Positions 9,434 to 16,810 of a stretch of 64,000 nt of DNA are shown one piece after another. How positions within the stretch are numbered: the first letter of the stretch is position 1; every line of letters begins with the position of its first letter. The translations under genes were made by a program, and so were the position numbers. The notes under the pieces were generated by a model. That model ran no database searches. It saw only the letters and a list, made by a program, of their open reading frames with translations, and was not told the DNA's origin. The DNA is from Microcoleus vaginatus HSN003 (GTDB lineage: Bacteria; Cyanobacteriota; Cyanobacteriia; Cyanobacteriales; Microcoleaceae): contig NZ_CP031705.1 of assembly GCF_022701255.1 (NCBI RefSeq), forward strand, positions 4,278,001 through 4,342,000, written 5' to 3'.

Positions 9434-10669
9434 ATGAAAGTTCAGCAACCAGATATCAATGACAGCAACCCGGAGCTCTGTGCTTTAATCTGCGAAAGAA
9501 TTGCCGCCAGCCCGCAGCGGCGTATTACTTTTGCTGAATATATGGATTTGGCCTTATATCATCCGCAGCACGGTTACTATAATAGCGATCGCCCGTCGAT
9601 CGGCAAACAAGGCGATTTTATCACGTCGTCTCATTGGGGTGCTGATTTTGCGGAGGTTTTGGCAAAGCAGTTTGTGGAAATGTGGGAATTGCTCGATCGC
9701 CCTCAAAACTTCGCGATCGTAGAAATGGGCGCTGGGCGGGGAAACTTTGCCGAAAATGTGCTGCAATATCTGCAAATACAATATCCTGATTTCTTTCATA
9801 TTTTAGAATACATTATTGTTGAACTTTCCCCTGTGCTCCAAGCCGAACAGCGGCAAATGCTAGCCGATATCAAGTGTGTTAAGTGGTGCAATTGGGATGA
9901 GATAGTTAATAACTCAATTGTCGGTTGTTTCTTTTCTAATGAGTTAGTAGATGCTTTACCAGTGCATCAATTTATTCTGGAACAAGGACACGTTAGGGAG
10001 ATTTACGTTACCACCCAAACACCCAAAAATGAGCAAGAAGAAATTAAATTTGTTGAGGTAGTTGGCGAAGTTTCCACGCCTAAAATTGCTGAATATTTTG
10101 ATTTGGTGGGACTCGATTTGTCGGCGAGTGTTTATGGGAATGGTTATCGCAGTGAGGTGAATTTGGCGGCTTTGGACTGGATGAGTACAGTTGCTCAAAA
10201 GTTGCAGCGGGGATATTTGTTAACTATTGATTACGGTTATCCGGCGCACCGCTATTACAATCCGAGGCGCAGTGAGGGGACGCTACAGTGTTATTACCGC
10301 CACCGATATCACAGCAATCCTTATATTAATGTGGGGCGGCAGGATTTAACGGCTCATGTTGATTTTACGGCGTTGGAAAGGCAGGGTGAATTGTGCGGTT
10401 TAGATGTGGTAGGGTTTACTCAGCAGGCTTTATTTTTGATGGCGTTGGGTTTGGGCGATCGCCTTGCTTCTCTGTCTACAAATGATGCGGAAGCATTGGA
10501 TGTGGCAACGTTTTTGCGGCGCCGGGAGGCTTTGCATCAGTTGATCGATCCGATGGGTTTGGGGGGTTTTGGGGTTTTGGTGCAGTCGAAGGGGTTGAGG
10601 GAGGAGGAAAAGTCCGCGCGAGCGAAGCTATCCCGTAGGGAATCGCTCAAAGGTTTCACGGTGCCTTAA
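9434..10669 (+). CDS. MidA/NDUFAF7-family SAM-dependent methyltransferase
   Basis: A 411-aa class I methyltransferase of the family that includes mitochondrial MidA/NDUFAF7 (Pfam Methyltransf_28, formerly DUF185). Residues 60-65 GDFITS form the family signature, VEMGAGRG (97-103) is SAM motif I, and LTIDYGYPAHRYY and the QDLTAHVDF segment lie further on. Known: NDUFAF7 symmetrically dimethylates an arginine of the 49-kDa subunit of complex I. Here the gene sits directly behind ndhH, which encodes the homologous subunit, so NdhH is a plausible substrate (inference). The last 20 or so codons are encoded by an interspersed palindromic repeat, so the C-terminus is probably extended compared with relatives. 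Confidence 0.9.
   Translation: MKVQQPDINDSNPELCALICERIAASPQRRITFAEYMDLALYHPQHGYYNSDRPSIGKQGDFITSSHWGADFAEVLAKQFVEMWELLDRPQNFAIVEMGAGRGNFAENVLQYLQIQYPDFFHILEYIIVELSPVLQAEQRQMLADIKCVKWCNWDEIVNNSIVGCFFSNELVDALPVHQFILEQGHVREIYVTTQTPKNEQEEIKFVEVVGEVSTPKIAEYFDLVGLDLSASVYGNGYRSEVNLAALDWMSTVAQKLQRGYLLTIDYGYPAHRYYNPRRSEGTLQCYYRHRYHSNPYINVGRQDLTAHVDFTALERQGELCGLDVVGFTQQALFLMALGLGDRLASLSTNDAEALDVATFLRRREALHQLIDPMGLGGFGVLVQSKGLREEEKSARAKLSRRESLKGFTVP
10616..10647. repeat. Interspersed palindromic repeat inside the methyltransferase 3' end
   Basis: Core AGCGAAGC...GGAATCGCT pairs as AGCGA/TCGCT with an inner TCCC/GGGA stem. A related copy lies at 55657-55701. It is translated in frame into a basic tail (ARAKLSRRESLKG). 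Confidence 0.7.
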
Positions 10670-10720
10670 GTTAAATATAATCAGCAACACGCACTCTTTT
10701 CCAATTACTTTGGTCATCAC

Positions 10721-11368
10721 TTAAGCGCACTGACTCAGTGGCGGAAATTCCCATTTTCCAGAATATAAAGTAGATGGCAGCTTTAAACAATAGGCAGCAG
10801 GAATCACCTCTATCAACCACCAATTAAACATATCTCGTTGAGCCGCAGCAAAACCAGAAATAGCATCTCCGGTAATGGCATCATACAAAATATCCAAGAT
10901 GGCATTATAGGCTGTTTTGGTGTTGAGTGTTTGCAGCAAGCCGTAGAAGATATTATAAGCTTCGTTACTAGCTTGATATTTTCCAAGTTTGTTGATATTA
11001 GGAAACAACGTATCAGCCCAAGTTTCTGGGATTTCACAACCATCCTTAAGCCAACAAGATACAATTCCTTCAACGATATCAGCTTTGTGTTCTTCAGGAA
11101 AGTAATGTTTAATAGTCGGTTTAGCTGCTAATGCTATTGCATAAGCCATATAGACGTATCGCTGATGGGATATTGGATCATTAGGCATTCCAAAGGCTGT
11201 CATTACTTCTACAAAAGCTTCTTCTACATTGCACTTTCCACCTCGTTCGTATAAATCGTCATATTTTCTGTCCCAAACGGTCTGAAGTGTTTGCTGTAAT
11301 TGCTCTGGAATAGCTGAGTAGCTCGGCAATTTAAAATCGGTGTAGTGACCTAGATCAAACTTGATCAT
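10721..11368 (-). CDS. Unknown helical protein; candidate immunity protein for the adjacent deaminase
   Basis: A 215-aa soluble protein that I cannot assign to a named family. It looks mostly helical and acidic-aromatic, has no signal peptide or membrane span, and contains several cysteines and many Trp/Tyr. It follows the deaminase-fold gene on the same strand with 140 bp between them, the order (toxin, then immunity) typical of polymorphic-toxin cassettes. All-helical immunity families (for example Imm5-like) would fit, but I see no diagnostic motif. ATG at 11368 is preceded on its strand by a purine-rich AAGGAGGG, a strong ribosome site that supports this start. The function is inferred from context only. 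Confidence 0.7.
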   Translation of the reverse strand: MIKFDLGHYTDFKLPSYSAIPEQLQQTLQTVWDRKYDDLYERGGKCNVEEAFVEVMTAFGMPNDPISHQRYVYMAYAIALAAKPTIKHYFPEEHKADIVEGIVSCWLKDGCEIPETWADTLFPNINKLGKYQASNEAYNIFYGLLQTLNTKTAYNAILDILYDAITGDAISGFAAAQRDMFNWWLIEVIPAAYCLKLPSTLYSGKWEFPPLSQCA

Positions 11369-11461
11369 TGACTTTCCCTCCTTATGTATTTTCCTTGATC
11401 GTCAACCAAGATCAAGCTAATTTTAAGATTAATATCACCTCCATTCTACCTTACCCAGAGA

Positions 11462-11493
11462 AGCCAGTAAAGCCTTCCTTGGCTCTACTGGCT
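11462..11493. terminator. Hairpin between toxin and immunity candidates
   Basis: Arms 11462-11474 and 11481-11493 pair over 13 bp with one mismatch; a T-run follows on the plus strand only. Because both genes are on the minus strand it may act as an attenuator or RNA stabiliser between toxin and immunity messages rather than as a simple terminator. Confidence 0.6.
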
Positions 11494-11508
11494 TTTTATC
11501 CTATATTT

Positions 11509-12027
11509 CTACGGATATGGCTCCTCGTAGAAGATAATCACTTCAATGTTGGGGAACCACCTAGCAAAGTCTTCATCGCAGGTAGTGTTGCAGCCTGAAC
11601 ACATATCCATCTCCGTGTAAATGTAAAGCCTTCCTGTCACCTCAGAAGGTACACTATCTCGTTCCAACTCTCCTGCAAGTGCATTGAAGAGCTTGTACTC
11701 AGCGTGTTTTTCGTTGAAATTTTTAGGGAATGCTGCTCTGTCAATCCTTGCCGGAAAACACAACTTTGGCCCATTGTCTTGGCCTGGAATATTGAGAGGC
11801 TTTTTCTTGCTGGTAGCTTCTTCGCTATAAACTCTACCCATTGCGAGTTCTAGTTTGGCAGCCGCAGCATTACCAGAACTGGGTTTTCCAATATGGCTCG
11901 ATCGAACCTCTTGAGCCTTAGTCCGCAGTTCCTCTACGATATCCGCATACTTCTCAGGTATGTCTTGGGGATACTCGTAATGAGGTGTGTTTCTATAGGG
12001 GTTTCCTGTAGTTAAGTTGTGTTTCAC
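11509..12027 (-). CDS. Deaminase-fold protein resembling polymorphic-toxin deaminases
   Basis: A 172-aa protein whose C-terminal half has the zinc-deaminase pattern: KHAEYK (His108, catalytic Glu110) and, 32 residues on, TEMDMCSGC (Cys143, Cys146), then PNIEVIIFYEEPY to the end. The arrangement HAE...GRLYIYTE...CxxC...FPNIxV resembles the BURPS668_1122-type toxin deaminases (Pfam Toxin-deaminase), which modify nucleic acid bases. The usual Pro before the first Cys is Met here. The N-terminal 90 residues carry no signal peptide or secretion/PAAR/RHS module, so this is a free-standing toxin domain or a decayed end of a larger one. A putative immunity gene follows. The deaminase fold is well supported; toxin function is inferred. 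Confidence 0.8.
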   Translation of the reverse strand: MKHNLTTGNPYRNTPHYEYPQDIPEKYADIVEELRTKAQEVRSSHIGKPSSGNAAAAKLELAMGRVYSEEATSKKKPLNIPGQDNGPKLCFPARIDRAAFPKNFNEKHAEYKLFNALAGELERDSVPSEVTGRLYIYTEMDMCSGCNTTCDEDFARWFPNIEVIIFYEEPYP

Positions 12028-12125
12028 GCGATTATTTTTATTTTTATAGAAATTTTATATATAACCTGACTTAGACATAAGCTTAAAGCCTGGTATGACT
12101 CAGGTATTTTGATTATATCGTACTT

Positions 12126-13259
12126 TCAAATAAACTGCCAACTGCGCTCTAACACTTCTAATTCTGCATTTTTTAATCGTTCCTGAATTGACATACCCTG
12201 CAACTTTTTACTCATTTCATATAAATCAACTGGGGGATAATCCCCCTTAAATAACGGAATTAAAGCCTCAACAACAGCAGCGATTCCCTGCGGCGGCACT
12301 GCATTGCCAATCTGCCGCCGCACTTCAGTCGTAGAACCTTCAAAAACAAAATCATCGGGAAATGTTTGCAATCTTGCCCTTTCACGATTTGTCAAAGAAC
12401 GCGGTTCTAAATAATGATAACCCCAAGTTCCGCCACCTCCACCAGCAATGATTGTCGATGATGGTTTATCTGGATGAATTCGCCGATAAACGTGGCTGAT
12501 CATGCCTTTGACATAGTAGGGACTGTCCTTGGGAATATCAGAGAAATTGCCTCCCGGTTTAATTCGATTTAAAATTTCAACGGTGCGGGCTTGAATTTTA
12601 TGATGTTTGTTATTGTCAAGAACTGCTTCCACATTTTTTAGTGCTTCGCCCGCAGTTCGATAAGGATTTTTGCAATTTTGACCGTATTCTGGCTGAGGAT
12701 GCACAAAGTTAAATCCTGTATCCATCCGAATGCCAACTAATAACACTCTTTGGCGAAATTGCGGAACTCCGTAATCAGCAAAGTTGTAGAGTTTAGGCTT
12801 AACTAAGTAGCCTGGAGCGATACTTTCAAAATCAGAAATTATTTGTTTTATTGCTTGATAATTATTGGCACTTAATAAGCCTTTGACATTTTCTGCTACA
12901 AAAGCTTTGGGCTTTTTTTTATTTACAAATTCGAGAAAGTATGTATATAAATTCCCTCTAGTTCCTTCAAGTCCCGGACGTTTCCAAATTAAGGAGAAAT
13001 CTTGACAGGGGAACCCCCCTATACATATTTCTGCTTCGGGCACTTGTGCAATGTCTATATTTTCTATGCTGTCGTTGATGATGACATTGGCGATGTTTCT
13101 GCTGAATGTTTTGCAGGCGTATTGATTGGAGTCGATCGCCCAAACTACCTCAAATCCGGCTTGGTGGAATGGCAAATCCATGCCGCCGCAACCAGAAAAT
13201 AAGGATATGAGTCGCGGTTTTTTTGTCCAGGCGATCGGCTGGAGACGTTCGATTAACAT
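12126..13259 (-). CDS. DNA (cytosine-5-)-methyltransferase
   Basis: A 377-aa C5 methyltransferase with motifs in canonical order: I FSGCGG (21-26), IV GGFPCQDFS with nucleophile Cys85, VI ENV (123-125), VIII QFRQRV (168-172), IX RERARLQTFPDDF (292-304) and X QIGNAVPP (316-323). The target-recognition region is about 175-285. No restriction endonuclease with clear pairing is next to it, only a Uma2-type gene upstream, so it may be an orphan. Many cyanobacteria carry an orphan C5 enzyme that methylates CGATCG, the core of HIP1; I cannot tell the specificity here. Start ATG 13259 gives a short leader before motif I. Confidence 0.96.
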   Translation of the reverse strand: MLIERLQPIAWTKKPRLISLFSGCGGMDLPFHQAGFEVVWAIDSNQYACKTFSRNIANVIINDSIENIDIAQVPEAEICIGGFPCQDFSLIWKRPGLEGTRGNLYTYFLEFVNKKKPKAFVAENVKGLLSANNYQAIKQIISDFESIAPGYLVKPKLYNFADYGVPQFRQRVLLVGIRMDTGFNFVHPQPEYGQNCKNPYRTAGEALKNVEAVLDNNKHHKIQARTVEILNRIKPGGNFSDIPKDSPYYVKGMISHVYRRIHPDKPSSTIIAGGGGGTWGYHYLEPRSLTNRERARLQTFPDDFVFEGSTTEVRRQIGNAVPPQGIAAVVEALIPLFKGDYPPVDLYEMSKKLQGMSIQERLKNAELEVLERSWQFI

Positions 13260-13272
13260 AGGAGTGTAAAGT

Positions 13273-13315
13273 TAGCCCGGGGCGGGCTGGATGCCCACAC
13301 CACAAGAGTGTCATC
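13273..13315. repeat. Dispersed GC-rich repeat (GGGCGGGCT...CCCACACCACAAGAG type)
   Basis: One of four related intergenic copies: 13273, 18019, 46368, and a complete palindromic form at 54852. The shared core is GGGCGGGCT, a few bases, then CCCA...CCACAAGAGT. Sits between the methyltransferase and the Uma2 gene. Confidence 0.65.
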
Positions 13316-13355
13316 ATACCAAAACACGATCGAGCTCGACTCATCCATTGATATT

Positions 13356-14105
13356 TCACTCTTCATCATCTAACTCGATCCCCGCTTGACGCAATTTTTC
13401 AGCCAATTTTTCAGCGCGCAGTCTTTCGCGATCCGCTCTTTCTTCCGACCACAGCAACAACTCGCCTTCAGAATCCCACCACCTCAACCAACAGCCTGTT
13501 CTCCCTTCGTGCGTTCCTTCCCACATTCCTAAAAATAAGTCTAATCCCGGTATCCAATAACGTCCGTTTTCATCGGGTTTTTGCAAGTTGTAGTGCTCTG
13601 ATTCTAAAGCGTAAACTTCTAAATGAGCTGTTTTTGCTCGGAATATGACGTATCTCGGTACTTTGATTACTTGCTCGTAAAAATACCACTTTCCCACCCG
13701 CGAGGTAAACTCTACAGAATATTCTTCTCCATAGGTTTCTGAAAGAAATTCCATCACGATTTGAGGAATGGTTCCTTCTGTGTGTGGCGTGTAACTACGG
13801 CGGACTTGCGAGACATTTTTTGGATTGACGGGTTTCACGTACATCCAATCTGGTGCTTTGCAGATAATACGCTGTTCGTCACTGGTTGAACCTGGGAAAC
13901 TAATTCCGGCACACAAGGCAAAGTTGGAAACAATTAAAGCATCCTGCATTAATTCAGGAAATCCTGTTAGCGGCTGGCGCAAAGCGGCGGCTAATAATGG
14001 TTGGCTTTCGTCTTCTACGGGGTCGTCTGGTAGTTGAAATTCTTCTGGTAGTAGCGGCCAGGTGATTGTGAGTTTTGTTTCAGGATTTTTAGTTGCTACA
14101 GACAT
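13356..14105 (-). CDS. Uma2-family (DUF820) PD-(D/E)XK nuclease-like protein
   Basis: A 249-aa member of the Uma2 group, very expanded in filamentous cyanobacteria. The core spans about 45-205: PDWMYV near the predicted active-site region, the PQIVMEFLSE segment (probable catalytic Glu), KVPRYVIF, and LFLGMWEG. The C-terminal 35 residues form a charged helix rich in Arg/Glu/Leu. These proteins are predicted endonucleases with unknown biological role, and many genomes hold dozens. It is transcribed toward the cytosine methyltransferase (gap about 100 bp), which might hint at pairing, but Uma2 genes are so common that adjacency is weak evidence. Confidence 0.88.
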   Translation of the reverse strand: MSVATKNPETKLTITWPLLPEEFQLPDDPVEDESQPLLAAALRQPLTGFPELMQDALIVSNFALCAGISFPGSTSDEQRIICKAPDWMYVKPVNPKNVSQVRRSYTPHTEGTIPQIVMEFLSETYGEEYSVEFTSRVGKWYFYEQVIKVPRYVIFRAKTAHLEVYALESEHYNLQKPDENGRYWIPGLDLFLGMWEGTHEGRTGCWLRWWDSEGELLLWSEERADRERLRAEKLAEKLRQAGIELDDEE

Positions 14106-14242
14106 AGTTTATCAGAGGTTAAATATTTTAATTATATCTCTGGGTTTTTGGAATTCATGTTAATGCCTTAATGACGAGGCAGAGCCTTTGGATCTGGGTT
14201 GCCAAGCAGACCCAATGAGTAACGACTTAAGCCGGCAGTCCG

Positions 14243-14365
14243 CCAGGGGTTTCAACCCCTGGCTAATAGCTAAAGTCCTCTTAAGAGGACTGAGAAGAAG
14301 ACTGTTAAAATAATTAGTCCTCTTCAGAGGACTTTAGCTTTGAGGCAGGGAATTCATTCCCTGCC
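14243..14365. repeat. Cluster of four palindromes downstream of hisS
   Basis: Four hairpins in a row: 14243-14262 (CCAGGGGTT stem), 14274-14291 (18-bp palindrome AGTCCTCTTAAGAGGACT), 14316-14333 (a one-base variant of it), and 14344-14365 (GGCAGGGAA stem). The pair of AGTCCTCT hairpins flanked by TAGCTAAAGT/ACTTTAGCT gives the block an overall inverted symmetry of about 120 bp, as in a small non-autonomous mobile or REP-doublet element. It also probably ends the hisS transcript. Confidence 0.75.
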
Positions 14366-14369
14366 GGAC

Positions 14370-15647
14370 TTAATATGCAGCTATGATCTTCTGCTGTAGT
14401 TCGTTTGTCATTGCTAGTAATTCTGATTGCCCGATCGCACTTTGTTCACCACTCGCCAACCACTTCAATTGTACCGTCTCGTTTTCAGCTTCCGCATCTC
14501 CCAAAACTAAACACCCAACTGCACCGCTTCTGTCGGCTCTTTTAAACTGTTTTCCGAAAGCACTGCCGCTCAAATCTATCTCTACACTAAACCCCGCACT
14601 TCGCAATTTTTGAGCTAACAATACCGATTGTTTTTCAGCTTGATCGCCTCTGGATACCAAATAGAAATCTAACTTCGGCGCGGGCAAAGGTTGCAACTTT
14701 TGCAGGAGGAGAATTAACCTTTCGATACCCATTGCCCAACCGACTGCAGCCGTATCTGGGCCGCCCAATTCCTTGACTAAACCGTCGTAGCGGCCCCCTC
14801 CGCAAACTGTTGCTTGCGCTCCCAAATCGTCGGAGATAATTTCAAATGCGGTGTAGGTATAGTAATCTAAACCGCGCACTAATCGGGGATTTAACTGATA
14901 GGTAATTCCTAAGTTTGTGAGCATTTGCTGCACTTGCTCGAAGTGCGATCGCGATTCCTCTCCCAAATAGTCCAAAATACTCGGCGCACCAGCTACAATT
15001 TCTTGAGTACGCTGATTTTTGCTGTCCAAAATCCGCAGCGGGTTTCGAGTCAAGCGGTCTTGAGAATCCGCGTCTAATTCGTCTTTGTGCGGTGTAAAAT
15101 AATCTATTAATGCTTGGCGATAATTTTGTCTGTCTTCCTTGTTTCCGACAGAGTTAATATCTAGTCGCAAATTTTTTAAACCGAGGGTTTGCAGGATATC
15201 GCAGGCGATCGCAATTACCTCGACATCCGCACGAGGATTCGCACTCCCCAAGACTTCCACGCCAATTTGATTAAACTGCCGCTGTCTTCCTTCTTGCGCG
15301 CGTTCGTAGCGAAACATCGGCCCCGCATACCACAGACGCTGCACGTCTCCTGCTGCGTACAAACTGTTTTGAATAAAAGCTCGCACTACTCCGGCGGTGC
15401 CTTCTGGACGCAAAGTAGTCGATCGATCGCCCTTATCCTTAAAAGTGTACATTTCTTTGCCCACAACATCGGTAGCTTCGCCAATGCCGCGTTCAAATAA
15501 AGATGTCTGCTCAAAAATTGGCGTCCGAATTTCTCGATAAGCCGCTTTTCTTAAAATGGTTCTAGCGACTTCTTCTATATTTTGCCAATATTGAATTTCA
15601 GCGGGCAAAATATCCCGCGTTCCCGGTAAAGTTTTAATTGCACTCAT
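14370..15647 (-). CDS. hisS: Histidyl-tRNA synthetase
   Basis: Charges tRNA-His with histidine. The 425 aa match bacterial class II HisRS: N-terminal LPGTRDILP, motif 2 around RYERAQEGRQRQFNQIGVE, the histidine-A region RGLDYYTYTAFE, GGGRYDGL, and motif 3 near AVGWAMGIERL, followed by the C-terminal anticodon-binding domain (about 325-425). ATG 15647 matches the usual start. Monocistronic, on the minus strand, ending in a palindrome cluster. Confidence 0.98.
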   Translation of the reverse strand: MSAIKTLPGTRDILPAEIQYWQNIEEVARTILRKAAYREIRTPIFEQTSLFERGIGEATDVVGKEMYTFKDKGDRSTTLRPEGTAGVVRAFIQNSLYAAGDVQRLWYAGPMFRYERAQEGRQRQFNQIGVEVLGSANPRADVEVIAIACDILQTLGLKNLRLDINSVGNKEDRQNYRQALIDYFTPHKDELDADSQDRLTRNPLRILDSKNQRTQEIVAGAPSILDYLGEESRSHFEQVQQMLTNLGITYQLNPRLVRGLDYYTYTAFEIISDDLGAQATVCGGGRYDGLVKELGGPDTAAVGWAMGIERLILLLQKLQPLPAPKLDFYLVSRGDQAEKQSVLLAQKLRSAGFSVEIDLSGSAFGKQFKRADRSGAVGCLVLGDAEAENETVQLKWLASGEQSAIGQSELLAMTNELQQKIIAAY

Positions 15648-15672
15648 TGTGTTAGTCAGTTGTCAGTTGGCA

Positions 15673-15770
15673 GTTGTCATTAGTAATTAGTAATTAGTCA
15701 TTAGTTCTTAGTTATTAGTTAACAGTCAACCGTCAACAGTCAACAGTTAACAATTCCCAATAACTAATGA
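15673..15770. repeat. Mixed heptamer arrays (TTAGTAA/TTAGTCA and CAGTCAA units)
   Basis: Two adjoining 7-bp-period arrays: about six TTAGTNN units, then four CAGTCAA-type units (15723-15750), then a last CTAATGA unit at 15764 that overlaps the stop codon of the next minus-strand gene. Similar CAGTCAA units occur near 28690-28730 and 56196-56250. Confidence 0.75.
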
Positions 15771-16066
15771 CTTAATAATTCCCACGCTCCATAACGATCG
15801 CCATAATAAGCCAAAATGCGATCGATCCGCTCGCGACCTGCCAAATCGAACCCTTCAGGATACTGTATCCACAAACCCCCAACTTGGCTGTCGTAGTAAT
15901 CAAACCGCTGCGACTGCTGCGGAATTAAACCGGTTTCCACCCCTTCAACTTGACGCAAATGGATCGCCACTTCGCGATATACCGCCAGCGGCAATCCAGG
16001 GCTTTGAATTTGATAGCGGAGTTGTTTTTCTTGTGCCGTTTGCATCATTTCTTTGCCTGTCCCCAA
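15764..16066 (-). CDS. Conserved cyanobacterial hypothetical protein, about 100 aa
   Basis: A small soluble protein with a well-behaved sequence: LRYQIQSPGLPLAVYREVAIHL near the N-terminus and YDSQVGGLWIQYP in the middle. I recognise no catalytic motif. It looks like one of the short conserved cyanobacterial proteins of unknown role. The start is uncertain, with ATG also available at 16048 and 16045 (internal MM). It follows pedR on the same strand after only 13 bases, so the two are probably cotranscribed. Its last codons and stop (SH-stop) are formed by the heptamer unit AGTCATTAG. Confidence 0.75.
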   Translation of the reverse strand: MGTGKEMMQTAQEKQLRYQIQSPGLPLAVYREVAIHLRQVEGVETGLIPQQSQRFDYYDSQVGGLWIQYPEGFDLAGRERIDRILAYYGDRYGAWELLSH

Positions 16067-16079
16067 CCAGAATCCCTAC

Positions 16080-16355
16080 TTAAGATACTTCTTTATCGAT
16101 CGGCCGCGGTAAAGGGCAGCAGTTAATATTATCCAAACATACTTTTCCCCACTGCAACGCCCAGCGTACAAGCGTAACTCGATTGTCAGCGCGTGTCTTG
16201 TTCAAGATATTGCTAATGTGGTTGTCAACTGTACGCTTGCTAATCTCTAACTTTTCGGCAATTTTCTCATTAGTCAATCCCGCCGCTACTAACTCTACCA
16301 CTTGCAATTCTCTGTCCGACAGGGTGACAGGGGTCCCAGAGACAATCCCACTCAT
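16080..16355 (-). CDS. pedR: PedR-like LuxR-type transcriptional regulator
   Basis: A 91-aa protein consisting almost wholly of a LuxR/GerE helix-turn-helix (about 10-72, with LSDRELQVVELVAAGLTNEKIAEKL and the recognition helix SKRTVDNHISNIL). Size and layout match PedR of Synechocystis (Ssl0564), which responds to photosynthetic electron transport through thioredoxin-dependent change at a C-terminal cysteine (Cys80). Here Cys79-Cys80 and Cys73 lie in the same tail, consistent with redox control. No receiver domain is present. Probably cotranscribed with the small gene downstream. The DNA-binding class is certain; PedR orthology is likely. Confidence 0.85.
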   Translation of the reverse strand: MSGIVSGTPVTLSDRELQVVELVAAGLTNEKIAEKLEISKRTVDNHISNILNKTRADNRVTLVRWALQWGKVCLDNINCCPLPRPIDKEVS

Positions 16356-16415
16356 AAATTTTTCCTATGTCTGCATATTTACCTATCTACAATTCTAAAG
16401 GATGAGGGATCAAGT

Positions 16416-16601
16416 ATGAAGAGAAAATTAAAGTTGCTGTGCTACTCTTTCGGGCCCGAAGCACCAACTGGCTGGCAGAATCACCCGGAGTGCAAACCAG
16501 GGCCGACACAACAAGACGCACAGCCACTTGCACTGCTTGTGCGTCGGGTGGCCGATGCTGCCTTTACCTACGCCTATCTCACCTCCGGGCCCAACCTGTA
16601 G
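16416..16601 (+). CDS. Possible small protein (61 aa) of unknown function
   Basis: ATG at 16416 sits about 11 bases after a GGATGAGGGAT purine run. The frame stays open for 61 codons with G/C-rich third positions, which looks coding. The product (KLLCYSFGPEAPTGWQNHPE near the start) has no domain that I know. The same stretch can fold into a long nested RNA rod, so a non-coding RNA is the alternative explanation. Low confidence either way. Confidence 0.35.
   Translation: MKRKLKLLCYSFGPEAPTGWQNHPECKPGPTQQDAQPLALLVRRVADAAFTYAYLTSGPNL
16452..16592. ncRNA. Candidate structured RNA between pedR and pfkB
   Basis: Nested complementary segments: 16452-16458 with 16586-16592, 16474-16478 with 16558-16562, 16501-16504 with 16549-16552, and 16515-16522 with 16538-16545 (8 bp, perfect). 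Together they suggest one irregular 140-nt rod, somewhat like 6S RNA. Strand and boundaries are unknown, and no clear terminator follows on either side. The outer arms contain GGGCCC, itself a palindrome, which weakens that pair. Confidence 0.28.
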
Positions 16602-16771
16602 ATGTTTGCACGTAAAACAACTAACTGATACGCCCGCACTATACTTCAGCCTTAAGGGAGTAACTGCCAATAATATCAGTAGGTCTGATATTATAGGAGC
16701 AGCCATTAAAAAATAACTTGCAATTTTTCTGGGATGGGTTAAAAATAATTATTGACCTGTCTACTGCTGGT

Positions 16772-16806
16772 CTAAAATCTAAAATCTAAAATCTAAAATC
16801 TAAAAT
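16772..16806. repeat. Heptamer array CTAAAAT x5 in the leader of the fructokinase gene
   Basis: Five perfect units ending four bases before the ATG of the next gene. No Shine-Dalgarno-like sequence lies between array and start. Confidence 0.9.
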
Positions 16807-16810
16807 TCCT

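Noticed and set aside
13259..13356. Restriction-modification system formed by the Uma2 protein and the cytosine methyltransferase
   Set aside because: Uma2 genes are scattered in large numbers in these genomes, so adjacency alone does not make a system.
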